In this document: positions 7,527 through 13,573 of the stretch, in pieces | Numbering within the stretch: position 1 is the first letter of the stretch | Layout: every line of letters starts with the position of its first letter | The notes under the pieces: model-generated | Told to the model about the DNA's origin: nothing | What the model saw: the letters and a program-made list of their open reading frames with translations, nothing else | Database searches by the model: none | IMG/VR virus record: IMGVR_UViG_3300042691_003290 | Span: 1 to 33,168 of that record | Direction: 5' to 3' (one strand) | DNA: 33,168 nt | DNA from: a virus | Made by a program: the position numbers and the translations under genes

Positions 7527-8042
7527 ATGTATCCCGCACAGATCATCGTCGAAGCTCTCACCAAGGCCGGTTCAATTCAGGCGCTCGCTGATCGCGTCGG
7601 CGTCTCCGATCAGGCTGTTCGCAACTGGCTGAACCTTTCCTGCCATCCGACAGACGCACGCCTGAAGCAGTTGATGGCGATCTCGACCGGCCTGCCTAAG
7701 CCTCTGTCGTCATGGGAGCAGCGCCAGAAGGAGATCGAAGAGAACTCGCGCTTTAAGCCGCCCGTCATCGAGAAGCCGCTGCACGTTGATCCGAAGCCGC
7801 AACCTCGCAAGGCTTGGAAGCAGAAGGTCGAGATCACGCGCATCCATCCAAACGCTGACTTCGCTTTCGGCGTCACGGACGACGCGCTCATCACATTCAT
7901 CGTGCCGCACGTCGCAGATAAGTTGAAAGATGCAGGCTTCGAGAACGGCGACGAGGTCACGCTCGTCGTGCGCGAGAACGAGCACCACGCAGCCGATCTC
8001 TACGCCTTCAAGTGGATCGAGGACGACGAAGATGGCTATTGA
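7527..8042 (+). CDS. HTH regulator with OB-fold-like C-terminal domain (171 aa)
   Basis: Residues about 5-55 form a Cro/YdaS-like helix-turn-helix (SIQALADRVGVSDQAVRNWL). A Pro/Lys-rich linker (about 60-95) leads to a C-terminal domain at about 98-168. Its pattern (VEITRIHPNADFAFGV, then FIVPHVADKL, then GDEVTLVV) resembles a cold-shock or S1-type OB fold found in phage proteins, often ending in a conserved Trp/Phe strand as here. A DNA-binding head joined to a nucleic-acid-binding OB-like domain makes this a candidate for the phage-wide regulator, although it lacks the peptidase domain of CI-type repressors. ATG 7527 follows AGAAGGAA; the ATG at 7523 opens a short frame only. The OB assignment is by pattern and should be tested by structure prediction. 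Confidence 0.65.
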   Translation: MYPAQIIVEALTKAGSIQALADRVGVSDQAVRNWLNLSCHPTDARLKQLMAISTGLPKPLSSWEQRQKEIEENSRFKPPVIEKPLHVDPKPQPRKAWKQKVEITRIHPNADFAFGVTDDALITFIVPHVADKLKDAGFENGDEVTLVVRENEHHAADLYAFKWIEDDEDGY

Positions 8043-8226
8043 GATCAAGCGCAACGATGACGGCACATGGACCGTCTACTATTTCGGCAAGGAAGAAGGC
8101 TTCATCGAGCCGATCCGCTACAACAAGAATGATCGCTCGTATCGAGCGGTCACTGTTCACGGCAGGCTCACACATACCTACACGCTCGAAGGTGCCAAGC
8201 AATTCGTGATCGAGAACTACGGATGA
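8032..8226 (+). CDS. Small conserved-looking early protein (64 aa)
   Basis: The gene starts at ATG 8032 inside the end of the preceding HTH gene (11-nt overlap) and ends with an ATGA overlap with the DnaA-like gene, so the three are translated together. The sequence (IKRNDDGTWTVYYFGKEEGF, later LEGAKQFVIENYG) suggests a small beta-sheet plus helix fold with many aromatic residues. The frame remains open upstream to 7930, but that part overlaps the HTH gene fully and is not needed. There is no membrane segment or known motif. The function is unknown. Confidence 0.6.
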   Translation: MAIEIKRNDDGTWTVYYFGKEEGFIEPIRYNKNDRSYRAVTVHGRLTHTYTLEGAKQFVIENYG

Positions 8227-8660
8227 AACAGGATTTCGCAGAACACTACAAACAGGTCCGCGCTCGCCTCAACAAAGGCGCGCAGATCAAGAAAGTCGCG
8301 CCCCCGAAGCCGATCGAAGATTACGTTATGCCTCGCCCGCAACCGGAGGTATCGGAAACGGAAGAGCAGAAGCAGCGCCGCAGGCTGAAGGGGTGTCCTC
8401 TCTCCATGCGTCGTCAGGCTCTCATCCTTCCCATCCTCGAAGAGTTCGACACGACATGGGAAAAGCTATGGGAAAAAGATCGTCGCGCCGTGATGCACGC
8501 GCCGCGACGGAAGCTGTGGCTGAAGCTGTGGGAGGACGGCATGTCGATCGCGCAGATCGGTCGCTTTACGCAGCGGGATCACACAACGGTTCTGTGGGGT
8601 TTGCGCGTACTCAAGAAGGAACAGTCAGAGGGAAAGAAATGCACTACCGCGACACGCTAA
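8223..8660 (+). CDS. DnaA domain IV-like DNA-binding protein (145 aa)
   Basis: Residues about 85-130 match the DNA-binding C-terminal domain of the replication initiator DnaA. They read MSIAQIGRFTQRDHTTVLWG, where the D-H-[ST]-T-V signature recognises the DnaA box. The AAA+ ATPase part is absent, and the N-terminal 80 residues are basic and probably extended. Such stand-alone domains could bind DnaA boxes in the host or phage origin, blocking host initiation or recruiting the replisome. The gene is joined to its neighbours by an ATGA overlap upstream and a 22-nt overlap downstream. The domain call is solid; the biological role is inferred. Confidence 0.8.
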   Translation: MKQDFAEHYKQVRARLNKGAQIKKVAPPKPIEDYVMPRPQPEVSETEEQKQRRRLKGCPLSMRRQALILPILEEFDTTWEKLWEKDRRAVMHAPRRKLWLKLWEDGMSIAQIGRFTQRDHTTVLWGLRVLKKEQSEGKKCTTATR

Positions 8661-9013
8661 AGATTGCCATCGACACGATGGACGAGAGGCAGAAGAAGTA
8701 TGCCTCGCCAGAAGTCAACTTCGCCCGCATCGCATCGCTGGCGTCGATCCTACTGAACCGCAACGTGTCGCCGTATGAGATCGCCATGATCCATCTCTGC
8801 ACGAAGCTCGGCAGGCACATCGAGACGCCAACCTACGACGACAACATCGTCGATGGCGTCAACTATCTCGCCTTCGTCGGCACGTTCGCCGGACAGCACT
8901 TTGATGGTCTCGGAGAGGTGCGCCGCGTCGAGGTCGTCAAGGGCATGGAAGAGGCGCTGAAGCCGATCCTGACCGAAGAGGAATTGAAGTCAGTGATGGA
9001 GGCGGCGAAGTGA
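8639..9013 (+). CDS. DUF6378-like phage protein (124 aa)
   Basis: ATG 8639 is preceded by GAGGGAAAG; the frame extends upstream only as overlap with the DnaA-like gene. The pattern YASPEVNFARIASLASILL, then VSPYEIAMIHLCTKLGR, then a short YDDNIVDGVNYLAFVG segment matches a small phage family usually read as RYGDxxxNF...KxAR...D.AGY, which I know as DUF6378. It is all-helical with conserved acidic residues, reminiscent of MazG-like or all-alpha NTP pyrophosphatases, but that link is speculative. It appears in early regions of phages of Proteobacteria. The last codon overlaps the GTG of the next gene. Confidence 0.65.
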   Translation: MHYRDTLKIAIDTMDERQKKYASPEVNFARIASLASILLNRNVSPYEIAMIHLCTKLGRHIETPTYDDNIVDGVNYLAFVGTFAGQHFDGLGEVRRVEVVKGMEEALKPILTEEELKSVMEAAK

Positions 9014-9243
9014 ACAGTCTCATCGAACGGTTCGAGTTTCTCGCGCGCACGTCGCAAGACCCGACAGACGCGCAAGGCTTCAGGGACGCTGTCGAGGCGT
9101 TCAAGATGTGCCAGCGCGCGCTTGAGTTTTACTCCTGCAACTGCGCGCTGCCTTGCACGGAGAAGAACTACAAGGAAACACTCTGCGGCCTTCGGGCTAA
9201 CCGAACCTTGAAGGCGATGGCAGATGGACGCACAAACCATTAA
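9010..9243 (+). CDS. Small Cys-containing protein (77 aa), unknown
   Basis: A GTG start overlaps the TGA of the preceding gene (GTGA), and GGAGGC lies nine bases upstream. The protein is helical, with a cluster of cysteines in the middle (CQRALEFYSCNCALPC, about residues 37-52) spaced as if to bind a metal or form disulfides in a small finger. The rest is charged. There is no signal peptide, so a cytoplasmic zinc-bound form is more likely than disulfides. No family is recognised. It overlaps the next gene by 20 nt. Confidence 0.55.
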   Translation: MNSLIERFEFLARTSQDPTDAQGFRDAVEAFKMCQRALEFYSCNCALPCTEKNYKETLCGLRANRTLKAMADGRTNH

Positions 9244-9475
9244 CGCAGACTTCGATGCCGATCCGCGTGTGCGCGCAGCGCAGATTGCTAATGTCGTCAT
9301 CACGCTTGCTGAACGGATCAGCGAACACACAGAAACTCCCGCCTGCGGGGTCTTTCAAGAAATCGTGAAGGGCGCGATCGGGGGAATGTACGTCAATGGA
9401 CACGATGCCTGCGCCGAGGCTTTGCTGAATGCGCTGCTCGATGTCGCTGAAGCATCTACAACCAGCATCAACTAG
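9224..9475 (+). CDS. Small helical early protein (83 aa), unknown
   Basis: The ATG is inside the end of the preceding gene, with GAAGG about ten bases upstream. The sequence is acidic at the N-terminus and helical (VRAAQIANVVITLAERISEH). It ends in an Ala/Leu-rich amphipathic stretch (ACAEALLNALLDVAEAS). No motif, transmembrane helix or signal peptide is visible. Its reading frame stays in step with the dense early operon, and the next gene starts 12 bases after its stop with a fresh ribosome binding site. The function is unknown. Confidence 0.55.
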   Translation: MDAQTINADFDADPRVRAAQIANVVITLAERISEHTETPACGVFQEIVKGAIGGMYVNGHDACAEALLNALLDVAEASTTSIN

Positions 9476-9487
9476 AGGAGAGAAGTG

Positions 9488-9646
9488 ATGCGTAAGTTCC
9501 TAACAGCCTGCGGCCTCGCCGTGTTCCTGCTGGCTCCGACGATCGCCGTCGCCTGCTCGACAGTTACATACATGGTCAACGGCAAGACGATCGTGTGCGT
9601 GACGTGCTGCACGAACGGCAACAACTGCAACACGGTCTGCTCCTGA
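9488..9646 (+). CDS. Cys-rich secreted peptide or small lipoprotein (52 aa)
   Basis: The ATG has AGAGGAGAGAAG directly upstream, one of the best ribosome binding sites in the region, and the TGA overlaps the next ATG. The first 22 residues are a clear export signal: MRKF, a hydrophobic core LTACGLAVFLLAPTIAV, then AC. AVAC could be a weak lipobox with Cys23 lipidated. The mature part is about 30 residues with six cysteines, including a CVTCC stretch, and ends VCS. That suggests a disulfide-bonded periplasmic or outer-membrane-anchored peptide. Small phage lipoproteins can alter the envelope (superinfection exclusion), but this one matches no family I know. Confidence 0.65.
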   Translation: MRKFLTACGLAVFLLAPTIAVACSTVTYMVNGKTIVCVTCCTNGNNCNTVCS

Positions 9647-9885
9647 TGCTGAACGGGTTCAATCATTGGTTCTCGTCTGCCAAGAAAGGCGAACGGTATA
9701 CCTACCACACGGGCGATCTTGCGTTCGATCGGTACGTTCCTCTTGCGAAGGAGCCGACGCCAGAGAAGCGCGAACTCGGCCTGCTGGCTGACATGGCATA
9801 CGAACTCTATGTCCAGCGCGAAGTGCTGCTGGTGCAAAAGAAGATCGACTTCAAGGTCTACGAATATCAGGCGGTGAAGATATGA
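9646..9885 (+). CDS. Small protein (79 aa), unknown
   Basis: ATG 9646 overlaps the stop of the Cys-rich peptide gene (TGATG). The frame is open further upstream to 9595, but that part lies inside the peptide gene and has no ribosome binding site. The sequence begins MLNGFNHWFSSAKKGERYTYHTGDLAFDR. It is rich in aromatic and charged residues, with a helical C-terminal half (GLLADMAYELYVQREVLLVQK). The gene ends with an ATGA overlap with the deaminase. It has no recognised domain. It could be a small early DNA- or protein-binding factor, but nothing shows which. Confidence 0.6.
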   Translation: MLNGFNHWFSSAKKGERYTYHTGDLAFDRYVPLAKEPTPEKRELGLLADMAYELYVQREVLLVQKKIDFKVYEYQAVKI

Positions 9886-10313
9886 AATGGACACAACGCT
9901 TCCTCGATCTCGCGGCGCATGTCGCCGCGTGGTCGAAAGACCCGTCAACGAAGGTCGGCGCTGTGGCTGTCGATCCCGTCTCTCGCGCAGTCCTCTCGAC
10001 GGGCTACAACGGCCTGCCGAGAGGCGTCGAAGATCAGTGCGCTCGGATGCAGCGCCCCGGTAAATATCTCTGGACGGCGCACGCTGAAGAGAACCTCGTC
10101 GCGCACGCAGCGCGGCAGACGCTGCAAGGTGCGACGGTCTATGTGACGCATCTCTGCTGCGCCAGCTGCACGCGGATGCTCATCAATGCGGGCGTCGAGA
10201 AGATCGTCTGCGGTCCCGGTCTCACGAACATGGAATACGAGAACTTCGCCGTCGCGCGGCAGATGCTGAAGGAAGCAGATGTCGAACTGGAGGTGCAGGA
10301 TGTTGAGCAGTGA
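9882..10313 (+). CDS. dCMP / cytidine-type deaminase (143 aa)
   Basis: This is a zinc deaminase of the dCMP deaminase family. DPSTKVGAV near residue 21 and the GYNGLPRG substrate loop (41-48) are typical. The zinc site is H67-A-E69 (TAHAEEN) with C93 and C96 (CCASC). The residue before C93, normally proline (PCxxC), is cysteine (C92), an unusual but probably tolerated change. The enzyme would convert dCMP to dUMP and so feed dTTP synthesis during phage replication. No thymidylate synthase is encoded in this window. Length is normal for the short phage form. The 5' end overlaps the upstream gene (ATGA), and its 3' end overlaps the next gene by 14 nt. Confidence 0.9.
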   Translation: MKWTQRFLDLAAHVAAWSKDPSTKVGAVAVDPVSRAVLSTGYNGLPRGVEDQCARMQRPGKYLWTAHAEENLVAHAARQTLQGATVYVTHLCCASCTRMLINAGVEKIVCGPGLTNMEYENFAVARQMLKEADVELEVQDVEQ

Positions 10314-10515
10314 TTTAGTTAGACGCGCGCGTGAGATGGGAGGCTTCGACCCTGCGGTCGAGTTGTGCAGCGAGATGGCCGACGAAATAGAGCGGCTGCG
10401 TAAGTCGCTGCGCGAGATACGCGATTACGAAGGAAACTTCCCGGTCGTGTATGACGGGGACGATGCTATCGCCATGAAAAAAATCGCACGCGCCGCGCTT
10501 GGGGAGAAAGAGTGA
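10300..10515 (+). CDS. Small coiled-coil protein, paralogue 1 (71 aa)
   Basis: ATG 10300 follows GGAGG at 10289-10293. The core is MADEIERLRKSLREI, a short heptad helix also found in the next two genes, and the C-terminus is KKIARAALGEKE. The DNA of this core shares a 27-bp identical stretch with the following gene (10375-10401 with 10611-10637), and the 3' ends match too. Small proteins with an ADEIERLR helix are common as accessory genes in phages of Proteobacteria; their function is unknown. It is part of a tandem family of three, joined by TGATG and ATGA overlaps. Confidence 0.65.
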   Translation: MLSSDLVRRAREMGGFDPAVELCSEMADEIERLRKSLREIRDYEGNFPVVYDGDDAIAMKKIARAALGEKE

Positions 10516-10717
10516 TGACTGACTACAGAGCAATGATTAAAGAACACTCCTGCAAACCAAACCAAGGTTGCGGCGTTATGACGATTTGCATGTGCGGCGT
10601 AGCGGAAGACATGGCCGACGAAATAGAGCGGCTGCGTGAGGCGCTGCGGAAGATTGCTGAGTGGGATTTAACTGGCACTGCAATCGCCGCGCTTGGGGAG
10701 GATAAGCAATGACTGAC
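10375..10717 (+). repeat. Imperfect direct repeats from tandem gene duplication
   Basis: A 27-bp identical block occurs at 10375-10401 and 10611-10637. A 16-bp block CGCCGCGCTTGGGGAG occurs at 10491-10506 and 10685-10700. Start codon plus following bases (ATGACTGAC) repeat at 10515 and 10709. Together they mark a duplicated gene segment. Confidence 0.75.
10515..10712 (+). CDS. Small coiled-coil protein, paralogue 2 (65 aa)
   Basis: The ATG at 10515 overlaps the stop of paralogue 1; a GTG at 10512 is an in-frame alternative. Shine-Dalgarno GGGGAG lies upstream. The N-terminal half is different from paralogue 1 and holds four cysteines (HSCKPNQGCGVMTICMCG). The C-terminal half repeats MADEIERLREALRKI and ends IAALGEDKQ, like paralogue 1. 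The near-identity at DNA level indicates a recent duplication followed by replacement of the N-terminal part. The function is unknown. Confidence 0.65.
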   Translation: MTDYRAMIKEHSCKPNQGCGVMTICMCGVAEDMADEIERLREALRKIAEWDLTGTAIAALGEDKQ

Positions 10718-10933
10718 GTTGTCGCACGCATGAGGAAGGGCGCGGAAGTCGTCGATCGGCATCGCTTCCCGATGGTCTATCAGACCTACAAGGAAGCTGC
10801 CGACGAGATCGAGCGGCTGCGGAAGGATCGGGAGCGTGCGCTGGCGATGCTGCGCTTCGTCGCTCGCGCTCGATACGACGAGGAGAACCTCCGCTACGCA
10901 GCCGAGTGCGCGATCGAGGAGATCACGATATGA
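10709..10933 (+). CDS. Small coiled-coil protein, paralogue 3 (74 aa)
   Basis: The ATGA start overlaps paralogue 2. It begins MTDVVARMRKGAEVVDR and shares the AADEIERLRKDRERA helix in the middle, but is more diverged at DNA level than the first two. The C-terminal part (RARYDEENLRYAAECAIEEI) is helical and acidic. It was probably the ancestral or an older copy. The gene ends in an ATGA overlap with a tiny membrane-peptide gene. The function is unknown. Confidence 0.65.
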   Translation: MTDVVARMRKGAEVVDRHRFPMVYQTYKEAADEIERLRKDRERALAMLRFVARARYDEENLRYAAECAIEEITI

Positions 10934-11031
10934 CGCTCGCGCCTTTCCTGATACTGCTCTTCGCGTTCGCGTGCGCCTTCGGCGTGCTGTTCGCGGTCCT
11001 CATCACGGAGATACATCACTATGACGACTAG
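10930..11031 (+). CDS. Single-helix membrane peptide (33 aa)
   Basis: The ATG overlaps the stop of the previous gene (ATGA), and the last 11 nt overlap the next gene, so it fits the chain of coupled genes exactly. The peptide is almost entirely one hydrophobic helix (LILLFAFACAFGVLFAVLI), followed by TEIHHYDD. It could be a small inner-membrane effector or simply hydrophobic noise, but the precise fit on both sides favours a gene. No family is recognised. Confidence 0.5.
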   Translation: MTLAPFLILLFAFACAFGVLFAVLITEIHHYDD

Positions 11032-11215
11032 CTGCTCGTCGTGCCGGTTCTACAAAGGCACATCTATCGGCGCGTGCCATCGCTACCCGTCACCGACGCG
11101 CGTGTCGTCTCAGCATTGGTGCGGTGAATATAAGTCTGTGGATGTTCCTAAAACTGAACCGCATACAGATGACAAGAAGACTAGATCAAAACTAAAGTTC
11201 AAACCCGTTGAGTGA
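11021..11215 (+). CDS. Small Cys4 metal-binding-type protein (64 aa)
   Basis: The N-terminal half has C-S-S-C-RFYK, then GACHRYP and QHWCGEY: two CxxC cysteines plus two single cysteines separated by about 10 and 14 residues. This matches small phage proteins of the form CxxCRF...GxCRRxP...WCGE, which look like mini zinc fingers. The C-terminal 25 residues are Lys-rich and probably disordered. A related protein is encoded at 15889-16113. The metal binding is inferred from cysteine spacing; partner and function are unknown. Confidence 0.6.
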   Translation: MTTSCSSCRFYKGTSIGACHRYPSPTRVSSQHWCGEYKSVDVPKTEPHTDDKKTRSKLKFKPVE

Positions 11216-11225
11216 GGAGAGTGAA

Positions 11226-12038
11226 ATGACATTTACACCGGGCGTCTACCAAGGGATGCCAGCACCAGACTATCACGCGATCGACGCTCTGTCGGCCAGC
11301 GGAGCAAAGCATCTGCTTCGGTCGCCCGCGCATTACCTCGCGCAGAAAGAGAAGCCGATGGAGCCGACAGCCGCGATGCGTCTCGGCACAGCGGTTCACA
11401 CGATGATCTTGGAGCCAGAAAAGGCTGACATCGAGATCGCGCGTGCGCCGAAGGTGGACAAGCGCACGAAGGTCGGCAAGGAGACGATCGAACTCTTCGA
11501 GCGTGAGAACGCCGGCAAGCTGTGCCTCGATGCTGATGTCTACGACAAGGCTGCGGCAATCGCTGACGCTGTTGCCAAGCATCCAGCTGCACGCGATCTG
11601 CTGCGCGATGGTCAAGCTGAAGTGTCGATGCTGTGGGAAGCGCATGACGGCATCCCGTGCAAGGCGCGCTTCGACTATTACAAAGGCGACGGCATCATCG
11701 ACATCAAGACGACGCAGGACGCATCGCCTGATGCGTTCGCGCGCTCGATCGCCGGCTTCAAGTATCACATGCAGGCGGCGCACTATCTGCAAGGCTATCG
11801 TGAAGTCACCGGATGGGATGCCGATCACTTCACGTTCATCGCTGTCGAGAGCGAACCGCCTTATGCGATCGGCATCTATCGCCTCGACGATGCCTCGCTG
11901 ATGTCGGGCCGGATGCTGATGGAGCAGGCGGCTTTTGCCTTCAAGCGGGCTGCTGATCCCGTCCAGTGGAAAGGCTACAGCCGAGACATCCAGACGATCT
12001 CGGTGCCGTCATGGGCGCTTCTCGACCCTAGCTGGTAA
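11226..12038 (+). CDS. RecE-like PD-(D/E)XK exonuclease (270 aa)
   Basis: ATG 11226 has GAGGAGAG upstream; the TTG at 11208 lies in the previous gene and is unlikely. The protein begins GVYQGMPAPDYHAIDALSAS, a typical start of exonuclease VIII-type (DUF3799/RecE C-terminal) proteins, followed by the LGTAVHTMILEP segment near residue 55. The nuclease core shows the acid and DIK-T elements (CKARFDYY, then GIIDIKTTQD, then a YHMQAAHY helix with the conserved Q-x-x-x-Y). It should degrade one strand of a DNA end to produce 3' single strands for annealing recombination. No RecT-type annealase is recognisable; the ssDNA-binding protein at 12873 is the nearest candidate partner. Confidence 0.85.
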   Translation: MTFTPGVYQGMPAPDYHAIDALSASGAKHLLRSPAHYLAQKEKPMEPTAAMRLGTAVHTMILEPEKADIEIARAPKVDKRTKVGKETIELFERENAGKLCLDADVYDKAAAIADAVAKHPAARDLLRDGQAEVSMLWEAHDGIPCKARFDYYKGDGIIDIKTTQDASPDAFARSIAGFKYHMQAAHYLQGYREVTGWDADHFTFIAVESEPPYAIGIYRLDDASLMSGRMLMEQAAFAFKRAADPVQWKGYSRDIQTISVPSWALLDPSW

Positions 12039-12054
12039 AAAGCTGTTAGTAACT

Positions 12055-12104
12055 TTGCGTGCTAGGCGCTCATATTTGCGTCTAGCGCGCAAGACGTTTA
12101 GCTA
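12055..12104 (+). promoter_or_regulatory. Replication-operon promoter with two operator-like sites
   Basis: Two 17-bp sites lie at 12055-12071 and 12076-12092, spaced 21 bp, about two helical turns. The second, TTGCGTCTAGCGCGCAA, starts with the possible -35 hexamer; the -10 position 17 bp on is TAGCTA (12099-12104), which is weak. The first site fits the consensus better on the minus strand. The gap 12039-12129 has no gene. Confidence 0.55.
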
Positions 12105-12129
12105 GGACGAGGCATCAGGGAGGGTCGCA

Positions 12130-12357
12130 GTGACCACTAGGATCATAGCTATTGAAGGCGCCGACGACATCGTCAGTTTCATTGAAAGGGAGCGGGTTCG
12201 TCAGGGCCTCTCGCAACGCAAGCTGTGCGCGTCAGCTGGCTTGTCTCACGGGGCCTATTGGTTCGTGAAGCAGAGCGCAGGCCGCATCCATCTCGACACA
12301 GCCATGCGGCTGTTGAACGCGGTCGGCGCAGACATTCTAATCGAGCAAGAACAATGA
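12130..12357 (+). CDS. XRE-family helix-turn-helix regulator (75 aa)
   Basis: A GTG start follows GGGAGGG six bases upstream. The core is a compact Cro/CI-type helix-turn-helix (about residues 20-68): FIERERVRQGLSQRKLCAS, AGLSHGAYWFV as turn and recognition helix, and MRLLNAVGADILIEQE as the C-terminal helix and strand. It has no dimerisation or peptidase domain and resembles a Cro-type small repressor. It is the first gene behind the operator pair at 12055-12092, so autoregulation through these sites is a reasonable guess. The stop overlaps the RuvC-like gene start (ATGA). Confidence 0.8.
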   Translation: MTTRIIAIEGADDIVSFIERERVRQGLSQRKLCASAGLSHGAYWFVKQSAGRIHLDTAMRLLNAVGADILIEQEQ

Positions 12358-12818
12358 TCGTCGGCATCGACCCCGGCGCATCAGGTGCGCTCGCCTTCTT
12401 CGACATGGAGCAAGGCGCGCTCGAAATCATCGACATGCCTGTCATGGAGATCGAGCGCAGCGGCAAGCTGAAGCGCGAGATCAGCCCCACCTTTCTCGCC
12501 AAGGCGCTCGACGACTTCTCGCCAGCTGTCGCCTATGTCGAGAAGGTCGGGGCCATGCCGGGGCAGGGCGTCTCGTCGATGTTCCAGTTCGGTCGTGGCG
12601 TCGGCATGGTCGAGGGCGTCCTCGCTGCGCTGGCGATCCCCGTCTACTACGTCACGCCGCAGCAGTGGCAGAAATCCACAGGCACACGCGGAGGTAAGGA
12701 CGGATCGCGCCTGCGTGCTGTCGAACTCTTCCCGAAATACGCGCCGCTCTTCGCACGCAAGAAGGATGACGGGCGCGCCGATGCCGCTCTCATCGCGTGG
12801 CACGGAGCGACGCTCTAA
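12354..12818 (+). CDS. RuvC-like Holliday-junction resolvase (154 aa)
   Basis: ATG 12354 overlaps the previous stop. The RNase H-fold nuclease motifs are visible: D6 in GIDPGASGA, E63 in AYVEKV, and D139/D143 in the KKDDGRADAALIA element, which sits where RuvC has its last two acids. GQGVSSMFQFGRGVGMVEG (71-89) is the usual conserved loop, and PQQWQK matches RuvC-like phage resolvases. It should cleave four-way or branched DNA, clearing recombination and replication intermediates before packaging. Position between regulator and ssDNA-binding protein supports this. Confidence 0.88.
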   Translation: MIVGIDPGASGALAFFDMEQGALEIIDMPVMEIERSGKLKREISPTFLAKALDDFSPAVAYVEKVGAMPGQGVSSMFQFGRGVGMVEGVLAALAIPVYYVTPQQWQKSTGTRGGKDGSRLRAVELFPKYAPLFARKKDDGRADAALIAWHGATL

Positions 12819-12872
12819 CGCAATCCCGGCTGCGGGGATCAGCAGCATTATGGTTAGAAGGACTAGGGTTCT

Positions 12873-13496
12873 ATGGCTCTTGGTTTTAATACAGAAAGCC
12901 GCTCAGGCGGTGACATCCTCCCGATCGTGAAGTTCGACGCTAAGAGCGGCGACTTCATCGCACGCAATCGCGTGCAGGGCGGCGACGGGATGTGGGAGAA
13001 CGTCGAGGAGGAGCTTGGCGTTCCGTGGAAGGCAGTATTCGACTTCGCAAACATCGAGGTCGGCTGGCTGTCGTTCTCGTCGGGCGCTCCCGACTTCCAC
13101 ATGGTCAAGTTCGGTGAGCGTCTGCCGGCGCAGCCGTCGCCTGAACACAAGCAGGCGTTCCGCATCCGCATCTACTCGAAGTCTCTCGGCCTGCGCGAGT
13201 TCTCGCATTCGTCGAAGACCATGCTTCGGGCGATCGACGCTCTCCACAACTCTTTTCTGGCCGATCAGGCTGCGAACCCCGGCAAGGTGCCGGTGGTCGA
13301 GGTCTCCGGTCTCGAGACGGTTAAGGTGAACAGCCCGCAGGGAGAACTCCGCTTCAAGGCTCCGAAGTGGTCGATCGTCCAGTGGATCGCCAAGCCGGAA
13401 GCAATGGACGGAGCAGCTGCCACTCCCGCGCCTGCCCCGGCTGCAAAGCCCGCTCCCGCTCCGAAGCCCGTTGCAGCCTCTGACGACGAGTTCTAA
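12873..13496 (+). CDS. Probable phage single-stranded DNA-binding protein (207 aa)
   Basis: The N-terminal 170 residues form a mixed beta protein (GGDILPIVKFDAKSGDF, HMVKFGERLP, FRIRIYSKSLGLREFSHSSK). A Pro/Ala-rich flexible linker (about 180-200) and a short acidic, hydrophobic-ended tail (SDDEF) follow. This is the architecture of phage SSBs such as T7 gp2.5, whose tail recruits other replication proteins. It lies between the resolvase and the primase-helicase and is followed at once by a strong terminator, which suits a protein needed in large amounts. The fold is not certain from sequence; the call rests on architecture and context. Confidence 0.65.
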   Translation: MALGFNTESRSGGDILPIVKFDAKSGDFIARNRVQGGDGMWENVEEELGVPWKAVFDFANIEVGWLSFSSGAPDFHMVKFGERLPAQPSPEHKQAFRIRIYSKSLGLREFSHSSKTMLRAIDALHNSFLADQAANPGKVPVVEVSGLETVKVNSPQGELRFKAPKWSIVQWIAKPEAMDGAAATPAPAPAAKPAPAPKPVAASDDEF

Positions 13497-13505
13497 GCAA
13501 TAAAA

Positions 13506-13542
13506 AAGGGCAGGCTCACGGGTATGGCCTGCCCTTAGTTTT
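13506..13542 (+). terminator. Intrinsic terminator after the SSB gene
   Basis: The stem AAGGGCAGGC (13506-13515) pairs perfectly with GCCTGCCCTT (13527-13536) around an 11-nt loop, and AGTTTTC follows. An A-run before the stem makes it partly bidirectional. Only 31 bp separate it from the ATG of the primase-helicase, leaving little room for a new promoter, so it probably works as an attenuator. Confidence 0.85.
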
Positions 13543-13573
13543 CTGCCGCAGTGGGGGGAGTAGGGACCACGGC

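Noticed and set aside
12823-12839. Small hairpin ATCCC/GGGAT before the SSB gene
   Set aside because: Only five pairs and no U-tract; too weak to call a terminator.
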